From Limnobacter olei (GTDB lineage: Bacteria > Pseudomonadota > Gammaproteobacteria > Burkholderiales > Burkholderiaceae_B), in the NCBI RefSeq assembly GCF_029087225.1, contig NZ_JARFJD010000007.1:165049-229048 (forward strand): a stretch of 64,000 nt of DNA, given 5' to 3'. The position numbers were made by a program, and so were the translations under genes. This document shows positions 31,050 to 40,572 of this stretch, piece after piece (position 1 is the first letter of the stretch; each line of letters opens with the position of its first letter). The notes under the pieces were generated by a model. The model saw nothing but the letters and a program-made list of their open reading frames with translations. It searched no databases and was not told where the DNA came from.

Positions 31050-31838
31050 ATGACCGTCTACACCAGCTCAACTCTGGATGTGCCCAGCACATCCAACATT
31101 CCAAAGCACGTTGCAATCGTGATGGATGGAAATGGCCGTTGGGCTAAAAGTCGCCTGATGCCACGATTTGCTGGGCACAAGCGGGGGGTGGATGCGGTCA
31201 AGCGCACCGTTCAGGCCTGTTGCGAACTGGGCGTAGAACACCTCACACTGTTTGCTTTTTCTTCAGAAAATTGGCGTAGACCCCCTGAAGAAGTCAGTTT
31301 GCTGATGCGCCTGTTCATCCGTGTGCTTCGCAAAGACGTAGAGGCCATGCACCGTGAAAATATTTGTCTGCGGATTATCGGCGACACCACAGCGTTTGAA
31401 CCGGAATTGCAGGCGGCGATCGCCTCTGCTCAAGAACTCACCAAAGACAACAGCCGACTGTTTTTAAACATCGCTGCCAATTATGGTGGTCGCTGGGACA
31501 TTCTCCAAGCTACAAAAAACATGCTGAAAAGCAATCCTGAATTGGCCAATAACCCGGATCAAATTTCGGAAACCGACCTTTCCAAGCACTTGTGTCTTCA
31601 AGGCAGCCCGGAACCAGATCTGTTCATTCGCACTGGTGGGGAACAAAGGGTATCCAATTTCCTGTTGTGGCAGTTGGCGTACACTGAATTTTATTTCACA
31701 GACAAATTTTGGCCCGATTTCGGCAAGCCGATGCTGCTCGAGGCCATTGATTCCTATAACAACAGAGAGCGACGCTTTGGTCGAACCTCCGAGCAAATTC
31801 AGCCCCCCGTGGCCAATGTTCGGCAATCCGCCCAGTGA
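31050..31838 (+). CDS. uppS: Undecaprenyl diphosphate synthase (cis-prenyltransferase)
   Basis: UppS condenses eight isopentenyl diphosphates with farnesyl diphosphate to make the C55 lipid carrier for cell wall synthesis. Of 262 residues, [14 protein letters not shown] (about 20-33) carries the catalytic aspartate. [11 protein letters not shown] (about 72-82) and [18 protein letters not shown] (about 193-210) are the family motifs. The first 15 residues are a polar extension. It starts 7 bases after frr and precedes cdsA. Confidence 0.97.
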   Translation: MTVYTSSTLDVPSTSNIPKHVAIVMDGNGRWAKSRLMPRFAGHKRGVDAVKRTVQACCELGVEHLTLFAFSSENWRRPPEEVSLLMRLFIRVLRKDVEAMHRENICLRIIGDTTAFEPELQAAIASAQELTKDNSRLFLNIAANYGGRWDILQATKNMLKSNPELANNPDQISETDLSKHLCLQGSPEPDLFIRTGGEQRVSNFLLWQLAYTEFYFTDKFWPDFGKPMLLEAIDSYNNRERRFGRTSEQIQPPVANVRQSAQ

Positions 31839-31862
31839 TTCAGTTCTCAATCGAGACATATC

Positions 31863-32705
31863 ATGCTTAGAACGCGTGTGATCACGGCAGTGATCCTGCT
31901 GATCGTGTTGCTAGTTGTTTTGTTGTATGGCGGCGAAATTGGCTGGAATCTTTTCGTTTTAGCGGTGCTGGTGGGCGCATTTTGGGAATGGGCCCGACTT
32001 GGTCTTTTCGAACCAGCGAAAGCTGTCGTTTACGCAGTAGCGGGCGGAGCACTTTGTGTCTTGATAGAGCGTTCCTTAAATCTTCAAACCCAAGCCTTCC
32101 CCTTTCTTGCCTTGGCCAGTGTGTTCTGGGTTGCATTTGCCCCCTGGTGCCTGCGCAATGTGTCGGTGGGCATATTGGCCAAAAAAAGCATTCACGGCCT
32201 GGTGGGCTTTGTTCTGATTGCCGCAGCGGGGTTGGCTTTGGTTATCACCAAAACCTACGGCATTGTTTTTCTGCTAAGCACCATTGCAATTTGCTTTGCA
32301 GCCGATATTTTTGCCTACTTTTTTGGCAAAACCTTCGGAAAGCGCAAACTTGCGCCCCGAATTTCTCCAGGAAAAAGCTGGGAAGGTGCAATTGGCGGCG
32401 CGTTCAGCGTCGTGGCGCTTAGCTGGATTGTTGTTTTACTGGCTGGCACCTACCCTGAATTGAAGAATACTTGGCAGGCAATGGCATTTGATCGGTGGCA
32501 TCCAATCGTATTCACCTTCTGGCTGGTGGTCTTAAGTGCTTACAGCGTGGTGGGCGACTTGTTTGAGTCCATGCTTAAACGCAGGGCAGGCCTGAAAGAC
32601 AGCAGTCAACTGCTGCCGGGCCATGGAGGCGTTCTGGACCGGATTGATGCACAGTTGCCCGTGCTACCCCTTGCAATTTTGCTGATCAGTGCAATCGTGG
32701 CTTGA
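31863..32705 (+). CDS. cdsA: Phosphatidate cytidylyltransferase
   Basis: CdsA makes CDP-diacylglycerol, the precursor of all phospholipids. The 280-residue inner-membrane protein has about eight hydrophobic spans. The family signature lies near the C-terminus: SVVGDLFESMLKRRAGLKDSS, then LLPGHGGVLDRID, with the conserved Asp and Lys residues of the active site. GKSWEGAIGG (around residue 174) is a second conserved loop. It sits between uppS and dxr, a standard arrangement. Confidence 0.96.
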   Translation: MLRTRVITAVILLIVLLVVLLYGGEIGWNLFVLAVLVGAFWEWARLGLFEPAKAVVYAVAGGALCVLIERSLNLQTQAFPFLALASVFWVAFAPWCLRNVSVGILAKKSIHGLVGFVLIAAAGLALVITKTYGIVFLLSTIAICFAADIFAYFFGKTFGKRKLAPRISPGKSWEGAIGGAFSVVALSWIVVLLAGTYPELKNTWQAMAFDRWHPIVFTFWLVVLSAYSVVGDLFESMLKRRAGLKDSSQLLPGHGGVLDRIDAQLPVLPLAILLISAIVA

Positions 32706-32713
32706 GTTGAACA

Positions 32714-33913
32714 ATGGATTTGCAAAAACTACTTATTTTGGGTGCCACCGGCACCATTGGTGTCAACACTCTGGACGTGGTTGCAAGGCACCCTGACCGT
32801 TTTCAGGTGTATGGCCTGGCTGCTGGCAAAAATATTGAGTTGTTGTATTCACAGGCCTGCACTCATCGCCCCAAAGCATTGATTATTTGCGACAGCAAGG
32901 CACTCGATCAGTGGCACGCCTCAGGTTTCAGCGCGAAGCTTCGCGAACAACTCGGCTATCTTCCCGAAATCGGTGGTCAGGGAGAACTGGAATCGCTTTG
33001 CCAAAGCGAACAAGTTGATGTTGTTGTGGCTGCAATCGTGGGCTCTGCGGGGCTAAAACCAACGCTAAGCGCACTGCAGGCCGGGAAACGGGTGTTGTTG
33101 GCCAACAAAGAGTCGCTTGTTCTTGCCGGGCAGTTCATGATTCAAGCCTGTTTGGGCTCCGGCGCGACAATATTGCCCGTCGATTCCGAACACAACGCGA
33201 TTTATCAGTGTTTGCCCGCCGATTATGATTTGAGCAAGGCATCCGAATACGGTGTAGAAAGGTTGATACTAACCGCATCTGGTGGCCCTTTCAGGAGCAA
33301 AAGCCTCGCGGAACTTTCTCAAGTCAGTCCTGCCCAAGCGATAGCGCATCCAAATTGGGTCATGGGGCGGAAAATTTCGGTGGATAGCGCCACAATGGCA
33401 AACAAGGGTTTAGAGTTGATCGAAGCACTGTGGCTGTTTGGTCTACCTGCCAGGCAACTTTCAGTGTTGGTTCACCCACAATCGATTGTTCATTCATTGG
33501 TGGAATACCGCGACGGCAGCATGCTGGCACAATTGGGTTGCCCCGACATGCGAACACCGATCGCCCATGTTTTGGGTTTGCCCGATCGAATTGAATCCGG
33601 TTCGCCACGCCTGAACTTGGCGTCTTTGGGTAAGCTGGACTTTGAAGAACCCGACTTGAGTCGTTTCCCGATGCTGAAACTGGCCTTTGAAGTGTTAGAG
33701 AAGCCTGACACCTTGGCGCCAGTGTTCAACGCGGCCAATGAAATGGCAGTGGACTTGTTTTTGAATGAAAAGATTGCTTACATGGACATTGTGAAGCTGA
33801 CGCAGCTGTGCATGTCCCGTTTTGCGTCAACGTCAATTGCAAACCTGGACGATGCCTTTGCACTGGACGCTGAGGTGCGCGCCTTTGCAACCGAATGCGC
33901 CGAGAAGTTTTAA
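32714..33913 (+). CDS. dxr: 1-deoxy-D-xylulose 5-phosphate reductoisomerase
   Basis: Dxr converts DXP to methylerythritol phosphate with NADPH, the second step of the non-mevalonate isoprenoid route. The NADPH loop is GATGTIGVNTLDVV (residues 10-23). LLANKESLVLAG (about 131) and VDSEHNAI (about 158) carry the substrate and metal ligands. The mobile loop (NWVMGRKISVDSATMANKGLE) is intact near residue 213. With 399 residues the length is usual. The enzyme supplies precursors used by uppS two genes upstream. Confidence 0.97.
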   Translation: MDLQKLLILGATGTIGVNTLDVVARHPDRFQVYGLAAGKNIELLYSQACTHRPKALIICDSKALDQWHASGFSAKLREQLGYLPEIGGQGELESLCQSEQVDVVVAAIVGSAGLKPTLSALQAGKRVLLANKESLVLAGQFMIQACLGSGATILPVDSEHNAIYQCLPADYDLSKASEYGVERLILTASGGPFRSKSLAELSQVSPAQAIAHPNWVMGRKISVDSATMANKGLELIEALWLFGLPARQLSVLVHPQSIVHSLVEYRDGSMLAQLGCPDMRTPIAHVLGLPDRIESGSPRLNLASLGKLDFEEPDLSRFPMLKLAFEVLEKPDTLAPVFNAANEMAVDLFLNEKIAYMDIVKLTQLCMSRFASTSIANLDDAFALDAEVRAFATECAEKF

Positions 33914-33926
33914 ACACAGGATTTTA

Positions 33927-35270
33927 ATGCTGAATTCAATTGTCTCATTCCTGCTTGCCTTGGGCATTTTGGTGTTCATCCACGAATATGGGCACTACTC
34001 TGTGGCCCGCTTCTATGGCGTGCGCGTAATTCGGTTTTCTGTGGGTTTTGGCAAACCCATATTCAGGTGGATTAACCGCAAAACCAAAGTGGAATGGACT
34101 GTTTCATGGATTCCCTTGGGCGGTTACGTCCGAATGCTGGATGAGCGAGACCCAGACAGTCTGAAGGGCCATGACATTGAGCTTTCCGAGGCGTTCAATC
34201 GCAAACCCGTTGGTCAACGCATTGCGATAGTATTGGCCGGCCCCTTGGCCAATCTCGTTCTTGCAGCCCTCATTTATGGCTTTTTGGCCTATATGCAGCC
34301 TATGGGCTTGGCCACCCAGGTTTCAGAGCCAATCGCAAATTCAATCGCTGCCAATGCTGGTTTGATGGGTGGCGATGAAATTACCGAGGTGAACGGTGAC
34401 CGGACCAAAAACTGGAATGAAGTGTCCTGGGCCCTGATCAAGGCCAGGCTTTTCCGCGATGATCTTTCAATCAAAGTGAACCGTGGCGGACATGAGTTGT
34501 TTCTGGAGCCAGTTCAATCCTCGGAGGTTAATGCCGAGTTGGGGCCATCCTTGACGCGAGAACTTGGCTTTTCCCCGATCGAAAAAAGCGTCTCGGTCCG
34601 GGCCGTGGGCGAGGGCAGTGCGGCCGCCGCTGCGGGCTTCATGGCCAATGATCAATTGCTCAGCGTGGATGGCATACCCATTGAAACATCAGCCCAATTT
34701 ACAAGCCTGATCAAAGAACGCCCGGCACAGGAAACCACAGTGCGCATTCGTAGAAACGATCTGGATATCAGTGTTTTGGCCGTGCCCGAGAAAACCCAGC
34801 TTGAAAATGGCGAAATCATCGGCCGACTTGGCTTGTCGATTGGCGGCGAATCGGTGATTGTGAACAATCCCCTGAATCCGCTTGAGTCGATCGTGGAGGG
34901 CACTGGCCGAATGATCGAAGTCAGCGTGTTTTCACTGGCTGCGTTGGGTAAAATGGTGATGGGCGATTTGTCCTGGAATCACCTCAGCGGGCCAGTGTCC
35001 ATTGCATCCGCAGCGGGTGAATCATCAAGCCTCGGGATTCTTCCTTTTTTCGGTTTTCTGGCCATGGTTTCTGTTAGCCTAGGCATTTTGAATCTTTTGC
35101 CGATCCCCCTCTTGGATGGTGGGCACTTGATGTATTATTTGGCCGAAATCGTCAGAGGCAAGCCCGTTGATGAGGTTTGGCAAATTCGAGGTCAAAAACT
35201 GGGTATTTTGCTGATTGGCATATTGACCAGTGTTGCTTTTTTTAATGATATCCAAAGGCTAATTTTCTAA
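33927..35270 (+). CDS. rseP: Site-2 intramembrane metalloprotease RseP
   Basis: RseP cleaves the anti-sigma factor RseA within the membrane to release sigma-E, and also clears signal peptides. The 447-residue protein has the zinc motif HEYGH (about 20-24) in the first membrane span and the second active-site motif NLLPIPLLDGGHL (about 387) in the third. Two PDZ domains lie in the periplasmic part between (about 115-290). The ATG at 33927 was chosen because the hydrophobic first span starts there; the frame is open about 100 bases upstream inside dxr. It precedes bamA, as is typical. Confidence 0.96.
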   Translation: MLNSIVSFLLALGILVFIHEYGHYSVARFYGVRVIRFSVGFGKPIFRWINRKTKVEWTVSWIPLGGYVRMLDERDPDSLKGHDIELSEAFNRKPVGQRIAIVLAGPLANLVLAALIYGFLAYMQPMGLATQVSEPIANSIAANAGLMGGDEITEVNGDRTKNWNEVSWALIKARLFRDDLSIKVNRGGHELFLEPVQSSEVNAELGPSLTRELGFSPIEKSVSVRAVGEGSAAAAAGFMANDQLLSVDGIPIETSAQFTSLIKERPAQETTVRIRRNDLDISVLAVPEKTQLENGEIIGRLGLSIGGESVIVNNPLNPLESIVEGTGRMIEVSVFSLAALGKMVMGDLSWNHLSGPVSIASAAGESSSLGILPFFGFLAMVSVSLGILNLLPIPLLDGGHLMYYLAEIVRGKPVDEVWQIRGQKLGILLIGILTSVAFFNDIQRLIF

Positions 35271-35286
35271 AGGCCTTCATATATTG

Positions 35287-35314
35287 GTTCCAGCCTGACG
35301 GGGCTGGTAGGAAC
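35287..35314 (+). promoter_or_regulatory. Hairpin in the bamA leader
   Basis: CCAGCC (35290-35295) pairs with GGCTGG (35302-35307), and GTT/AAC extend the stem after a 4-base bulge. The bulge and 3' arm cover the likely ribosome site AGGA (35309-35312) 9 bases before the bamA ATG, so the fold could damp bamA translation. Confidence 0.4.
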
Positions 35315-35321
35315 GATCTGA

Positions 35322-37628
35322 ATGACAATAAGAAGTACTCTGTTTCCCGCGCGCTTGGTTTACCCAGTCGTGGCCACCTGCGCTTTGTCGGTGGGCGTTG
35401 TACATGCTCAGACAAACCAGTTTGTGGTGAAAGACATCGAGGTAGAGGGGTTGCGCCGCACTGAGGCGGGCACGGTATTTAGTTACCTGCCTATTCGCGT
35501 GGGTGATACATTCACCGACGAGAAAGCCCTTCAGGCCATTCGCTCACTGTTCGCAACCGGTTTTTTTGAAGATGTCAAAATTTCGGCCAAAGGTGATGTG
35601 TTGGTGGTGACTGTGGTTGAACGCCCGGCAATCGCCTCAGTAGAAATTAACGGCACCAAAGAATTTGACAAGGAAACCCTGAAAGAGGCGCTGAAAGGTG
35701 TCGGTATTGGTGAATCCCTGATTTTCGACAGGTCGCTTCTTGACAAAGCCGAGCAGGAGCTGAAGCGTCAGTATCTGTCACGCAGCAAATATGGCGCACA
35801 GGTTCAAACCCGTGTTGACCAATTGGCGCGTAATCGCGTCGGCATTACATTCAACGTCGATGAAGGCGAATCTGCCTCAATCAAGCAATTGAAAATTCTG
35901 GGAGCAAAAGACTTCAAGGAAAAGGAACTGCTTGAGGAGTTCGAGCTGAGCACCGGCGGCTGGATGTCGTGGTACAGCAAGAATGATCAGTATTCCCGGC
36001 AAAAGCTGAGTGGCGACATTGAAAAGTTGCGTTCGTTTTACTTGAATCGTGGTTACGCCGATTTCAACATTGAAAACACCCAGGTTCAAATCGCACCCAA
36101 CAAGCAAGATATTTTCATCACCATCACCATCAAGGAAGGTGAGAAATTCACTTTCGGTGACATTGAGCTTTCAGGCCAGTTGCTGGGGCGCGACGATGAG
36201 TTGCGTTCGCTGATCAAGATGAAGAAAGGCGAGACCTTCAATGGCGAATTGTTGACTGACAGCTCCAAAGCCATTCAAGACCGCCTGGGTAACTATGGCT
36301 ACGCATTTGCCAATGCCAACGTGATTCCCGACCTCGATCGTGAAAAGCGTGTGGTGAACATCAACATGGCCGTAGATACGGGCAAGCGGGTTTATGTTCG
36401 CCGCATGAATGTGGGTGGTAACACCCGTACCAAAGACGAAGTCATTCGCCGTGAGTTCCGTCAGTTCGAATCGTCCTGGTACGACTCCAGGAAAATTCAG
36501 CTGTCCAAAGAACGTGTTGACCGCTTGGGATATTTCTCCAACGTGGATATCGAAACCCAACCCGTACCAGGAACATCGGATCAAATCGATGTGAACATGC
36601 AGGTTGAGGAAAAACCGACAGGCAATCTGTTGCTGGGTGCTGGTATTTCAAGTACTGACAGCTTGGTACTTTCAGCTGCCATTCAGCAGCAAAACCTGTT
36701 TGGAACCGGTAAAACCGTGGGGCTGGAATTAAACACCAGCAAGGTAAACCGCACAATTTCATTCTCACAAACAGATCCGTACTTCACGATCGATGGGGTT
36801 TCCCGCAGCTTCGAGGTGTACAACCGCCGCACAGACCCCAGCGAGTTGAATCTGGGTGACTACATCATCGAAACCACTGGTGCCGGGCTGCGTTTTGGTT
36901 ATCCCATCAGCGAATTCGAACGCATCTCGTTTGGTGCAGGTTACGAAGGCACAGACCTTGAAGTGGGCCCATTCAGCCCGGACCGTTTCCAACGATATGT
37001 AAATGACTTTGGCAACTCAAGCTACGCTGTTTTGCTCAACGCGGGTTACTCATTTGATTCACGCGACTCGGCGATTGCCCCGACACGTGGCCGAGTTACC
37101 AGGTTGACTGCTGAATACGCAACTCCGCTGGGCGATCAGGAGTTCATTCGCACCACTTATCAGGAACAGTTTTACTTCCCCATTGGCAAGCTTTACACCT
37201 TGGCATTAAACGGCGAGATCACAGGTGGTTTTGGTTTGGGCGACTCGCCTTACCCAATTTTCCGCAATGTATACGCAGGTGGTATTGGTACGGTTAGAGG
37301 CTATCGCTCATCCACTTTGGGACCCCGTGACGCCGACAATGTACCCATTGGCGGCGCCAAGCGCGTTATTGCCAATGCAGAGTTTTTCTTCCCGATACCG
37401 GGTATGTCGAAAGACCGTACCTTCAGGGCGTTTACCTTCCTGGACGCGGGCAATGTTTTCCAAACCAATGAGAAAATCAAGTTTGGTGAATTGCGTTACT
37501 CAACCGGTTTAGGTATTTCCTGGCTGTCCCCAGTTGGGCCTTTGAAGTTCAGCTTGGGTGTACCGCTGAACCGAGAGCCACAGGACGAAACCCAACGTGT
37601 TCAGTTCACGATTGGTACAGGCTTCTAA
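35322..37628 (+). CDS. bamA: Outer membrane protein assembly factor BamA
   Basis: BamA inserts beta-barrel proteins into the outer membrane. The 768-residue precursor has a signal peptide ending in VVHAQ-T (about residue 30), five POTRA domains (about 33-430), and a C-terminal 16-stranded barrel of the Omp85 family. GGIGTVRGYRSSTLGPRD (about 655) carries the lid-lock VRGY/F motif, and the last residue is phenylalanine (TIGTGF), the usual insertion signal. It lies between rseP and skp, so the envelope-stress protease, the assembly pore and the chaperone are linked. Confidence 0.97.
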   Translation: MTIRSTLFPARLVYPVVATCALSVGVVHAQTNQFVVKDIEVEGLRRTEAGTVFSYLPIRVGDTFTDEKALQAIRSLFATGFFEDVKISAKGDVLVVTVVERPAIASVEINGTKEFDKETLKEALKGVGIGESLIFDRSLLDKAEQELKRQYLSRSKYGAQVQTRVDQLARNRVGITFNVDEGESASIKQLKILGAKDFKEKELLEEFELSTGGWMSWYSKNDQYSRQKLSGDIEKLRSFYLNRGYADFNIENTQVQIAPNKQDIFITITIKEGEKFTFGDIELSGQLLGRDDELRSLIKMKKGETFNGELLTDSSKAIQDRLGNYGYAFANANVIPDLDREKRVVNINMAVDTGKRVYVRRMNVGGNTRTKDEVIRREFRQFESSWYDSRKIQLSKERVDRLGYFSNVDIETQPVPGTSDQIDVNMQVEEKPTGNLLLGAGISSTDSLVLSAAIQQQNLFGTGKTVGLELNTSKVNRTISFSQTDPYFTIDGVSRSFEVYNRRTDPSELNLGDYIIETTGAGLRFGYPISEFERISFGAGYEGTDLEVGPFSPDRFQRYVNDFGNSSYAVLLNAGYSFDSRDSAIAPTRGRVTRLTAEYATPLGDQEFIRTTYQEQFYFPIGKLYTLALNGEITGGFGLGDSPYPIFRNVYAGGIGTVRGYRSSTLGPRDADNVPIGGAKRVIANAEFFFPIPGMSKDRTFRAFTFLDAGNVFQTNEKIKFGELRYSTGLGISWLSPVGPLKFSLGVPLNREPQDETQRVQFTIGTGF

Positions 37629-37648
37629 ATTCGAATAAATATTGGAGA

Positions 37649-38170
37649 ATGGTTTTGAATAGTGTGAAAAAATTTTTGATTGGCAGTGCTTTGTCCTTGG
37701 CGGTTGTGCTGCCAACCATGTCTCACGCCCAAGCAGCGACCAAGATTGGATTTGTGAACACAGAACGAATTTTGCGCGATTCCAAATTTGCAGTGGAGTC
37801 CCAGAAGAAACTGGAACGTGATTTTTCAAAGCGCCAGAAAGAACTGGAAGACCTCGCTACCAAAGTGAAAGCAGAGGCCACCAAACTGGACAAAGACGCC
37901 ATCACCTTGCCTGAAGCAGAGAAGGTTCGCCGTCAACGTGATCTGGCTGAAATGGACCGTGATTTCCAACGCAAGCGTCGCGAGTTTGAAGAGGACTTGG
38001 CTCAGCGCAAAAACCAGGTGGTGGGTGAGTTGGTAGAGCGCGCGAACCGCGTGATCCGTCAAATTGCGGAAAAGGAAAATTACGACATCATTTTCCAGGA
38101 AGCCGTGTATGCCAACAAGCGCATTGACATTACTGACCAAGTTCTCAGCAGCTTGGACAACGCGAAGTAA
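37649..38170 (+). CDS. skp: Periplasmic chaperone Skp (OmpH family)
   Basis: Skp holds unfolded outer-membrane proteins in the periplasm. The 173-residue precursor has a signal peptide (about residues 1-29, ending SHAQA) and a mature protein that is mostly a charged coiled coil (VESQKKLERDFSKRQKELEDL onward), as expected of the jellyfish-like trimer. The start is uncertain: the ATG at 37649 has GGAG only 2 bases upstream, whereas an in-frame TTG at 37655 has better spacing. It follows bamA by 20 bases and precedes lpxD. Confidence 0.93.
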   Translation: MVLNSVKKFLIGSALSLAVVLPTMSHAQAATKIGFVNTERILRDSKFAVESQKKLERDFSKRQKELEDLATKVKAEATKLDKDAITLPEAEKVRRQRDLAEMDRDFQRKRREFEEDLAQRKNQVVGELVERANRVIRQIAEKENYDIIFQEAVYANKRIDITDQVLSSLDNAK

Positions 38171-38179
38171 ACCATATCA

Positions 38180-39262
38180 ATGAATTTCATTGAAACGAAG
38201 CTCAGCACACTGCTTGAGCAGTTTGGCGGTCGACTGGCTTCGTTTGGTGGTGACCCGGCAGTGTCTGATGACATTCATCTGGCCGGAATTCAACCGCTGG
38301 AAAAAGCCGGGGTCAAACATCTCGGCTTTATTGCCAATCCCAAGTTTCGCGACCAACTGCTCTCAACAAAAGCGGGTGCAATTCTTGTCCGTGAATCCCA
38401 ATTCGAGTCGCTTTGCCAGTTCCTCAAAGACAGCGCAGGGCCCGTACCCACTTCAGTCGCATGGGTGGTCAGTGACCCTTACCTGTACTACGCCAAATTG
38501 CAACAATGGTGGGTTGCTCACAGCGAATTCAAACCTGCGCCGGGCATTCATCCGCGTGCTGTTGTAGATCCAACCGCCACAATCGCTCCCAGCGCGATGA
38601 TTGCAGCCAATTGCGTAATTGGCGCCCACACCAAAGTGGGCGAGGGCAGTCGAATTGAAGCTGGCGTGGTGTTAGGCAACCAGGTTGAAGTGGGTGCACA
38701 TACTCGCATTTATCCAAACGTGACCGTATACGACGAATGCACGATTGGCTCGAATTGCATTGTGCATGCTGGTGTGGTGATCGGTGCGGACGGTTTTGGC
38801 TTTGCCAATGAAAAGGGGGCCTGGGTCAAAATACCGCAGGTGGGTCGTGTACTGATTGCAGACCATGTGGAAATTGGTGCCAACACCACCATAGACCGGG
38901 GTGCGCTAGACGACACCCTAATCGGTTTTGGCGTAAAACTGGATAATCAAATCCAGATCGCTCACAATGTCACGGTGGGCGAACACTCCGCGATGGCTGG
39001 CTGCGTAGGTGTTGCAGGCAGTACCAGCATAGGTGCTCGCTGCACGGTGGGTGGCGCGGCCATGGTGTTTGGTCATCTCAACATTCCAGATGGTACGCAT
39101 GTGTCGGGAGCGTCAGTGGTGATGAGCAGCATCAAGGAGCCGGGCGCCTACACCGGAATTTTTCCGTTACAAGAACACAAGGATTGGGAGAAAACTGCGG
39201 TTACTCTCAAACAATTGCTTAAGTTGCGCGGTGAAGTGCGTGAGCTTAAAAACAAGCTTTAA
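38180..39262 (+). CDS. lpxD: UDP-3-O-acylglucosamine N-acyltransferase
   Basis: LpxD adds the second acyl chain to lipid A precursors. The 360-residue enzyme has an N-terminal uridine-binding domain (about 1-105) followed by a left-handed beta-helix of hexapeptide repeats ([21 protein letters not shown] onward). [15 protein letters not shown] (about 256) contains the catalytic histidine. The C-terminal helix ([18 protein letters not shown]) is typical. It is the first lipid A gene of the lpxD-fabZ-lpxA-lpxB set. Confidence 0.96.
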   Translation: MNFIETKLSTLLEQFGGRLASFGGDPAVSDDIHLAGIQPLEKAGVKHLGFIANPKFRDQLLSTKAGAILVRESQFESLCQFLKDSAGPVPTSVAWVVSDPYLYYAKLQQWWVAHSEFKPAPGIHPRAVVDPTATIAPSAMIAANCVIGAHTKVGEGSRIEAGVVLGNQVEVGAHTRIYPNVTVYDECTIGSNCIVHAGVVIGADGFGFANEKGAWVKIPQVGRVLIADHVEIGANTTIDRGALDDTLIGFGVKLDNQIQIAHNVTVGEHSAMAGCVGVAGSTSIGARCTVGGAAMVFGHLNIPDGTHVSGASVVMSSIKEPGAYTGIFPLQEHKDWEKTAVTLKQLLKLRGEVRELKNKL

Positions 39263-39317
39263 AAAAACCAGCTGAAATAACAATAAACCCAAATTTAAAA
39301 GTGTGAACTCAGAAGCT

Positions 39318-39767
39318 ATGAATACGCCAGTTATGGACATCAAAGGCATTTTGGAAAATTTGCCGCACCGATACCCTTTTGTGCTCGTTGATCGAGTGCT
39401 TGAACTCGAGCCCAATGTTCGAATTTTGGCCCAGAAAAATGTCAGCTACAACGAACCTTTTTTCCCGGGACATTTCCCGATTCACCCAGTCATGCCTGGT
39501 GTGTTGATCATGGAAGCCTTGGCGCAAGCTGCAGGCCTACTGTCGTTTAAATCCATGGAAGCCGCGCCCGACAAGAACCTGGTGTATTACTTCGTGGGTA
39601 TCGATAATTGTCGTTTTAAGCGCCCCGTTGTGCCTGGTGATGTTTTGATGCTGGATGTTCAGGTGGAGCGTGTTTCGCGCGGTATCTGGAAGTACGCTGC
39701 GAAAGCGCTGGTGGATGGCAATGTGGTCGCGCTTGCTGATTTGATGTGCACGGCCCGCGAAGTTTAA
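39318..39767 (+). CDS. fabZ: 3-hydroxyacyl-ACP dehydratase FabZ
   Basis: FabZ dehydrates beta-hydroxyacyl-ACP in fatty acid synthesis, competing with LpxA and LpxD for hydroxymyristoyl-ACP. The 149-residue hot-dog protein has [11 protein letters not shown] near residue 18 and the catalytic histidine in [15 protein letters not shown], followed by the helix residue E in MEALAQAAG. The start was set at the ATG at 39318; an in-frame GTG at 39303 gives five extra residues. It lies between lpxD and lpxA. Confidence 0.97.
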   Translation: MNTPVMDIKGILENLPHRYPFVLVDRVLELEPNVRILAQKNVSYNEPFFPGHFPIHPVMPGVLIMEALAQAAGLLSFKSMEAAPDKNLVYYFVGIDNCRFKRPVVPGDVLMLDVQVERVSRGIWKYAAKALVDGNVVALADLMCTAREV

Positions 39768-39780
39768 GGAACACGTTTAA

Positions 39781-40569
39781 ATGCCCATACATGCGTCAGC
39801 TATAGTCGACCCCAAGGCCGAACTGGACAGCACAGTTGAAGTTGGACCATTTTCAGTCATTGGTCCCCATGTAAAAATTGGTGCCCGTACCAAGGTGGGG
39901 CCCAACATGATTATCAGTGGCCACACCACCATTGGCCAAGACAACGTATTTCATGGCTCTGCTACCATTGGCGGCGATCCGCAGGACAAAAAATACAAAG
40001 GTGAACCCACTGAACTGATCATCGGCGACCGCAACACCGTTCGGGAGTATTGCACCTTCAACACGGGCACTGTGCAAGACGGTGGCAAAACCACCATGGC
40101 CAACGACAACTGGATTATGGCGTATGTGCACATTGCGCACGACTGCCACATTGGCAGCAACACCATCATCGCCAACAGCGTGCAACTGGCTGGCCACGTC
40201 ATTATTGGGGACTGGGTTATTCTTGGTGGTATGAGTGGTGTGCATCAATTCATTCGCGTGGGCGACCATGCCATGACCGCCTTTCAAACCAAGTTGATGC
40301 AAGACGTTCCTCCCTTCGTGATGGCAGCGGGTTACCCGGCAGCACCAGCCGGAATAAACTCGGAGGGCTTGAAGCGCCGGGGGTTTTCACCCGATACGAT
40401 TTTGAATATCAAACGGGCCTACAAGGCAATTTACCGCCAAGGACTAAGTATCGCAGAGGCCAAAGAGGCAATTGATGCGTTAACCACTGCGGCACCCGAC
40501 GATGCAAAGCCACACCTTGTTCACATGAAAGTGTTTCTTGACGAAGCCACTCGCGGCATTATTCGTTAA
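39781..40569 (+). CDS. lpxA: UDP-N-acetylglucosamine acyltransferase
   Basis: LpxA carries out the first step of lipid A synthesis. The 262-residue protein starts [22 protein letters not shown] and is made of hexapeptide repeats. The catalytic histidine lies in [17 protein letters not shown] (about 125), and [17 protein letters not shown] (about 152) is the family motif. The C-terminal helical domain completes the trimer subunit. It follows fabZ by 13 bases and precedes lpxB by 3. Confidence 0.97.
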   Translation: MPIHASAIVDPKAELDSTVEVGPFSVIGPHVKIGARTKVGPNMIISGHTTIGQDNVFHGSATIGGDPQDKKYKGEPTELIIGDRNTVREYCTFNTGTVQDGGKTTMANDNWIMAYVHIAHDCHIGSNTIIANSVQLAGHVIIGDWVILGGMSGVHQFIRVGDHAMTAFQTKLMQDVPPFVMAAGYPAAPAGINSEGLKRRGFSPDTILNIKRAYKAIYRQGLSIAEAKEAIDALTTAAPDDAKPHLVHMKVFLDEATRGIIR

Positions 40570-40572
40570 GCC

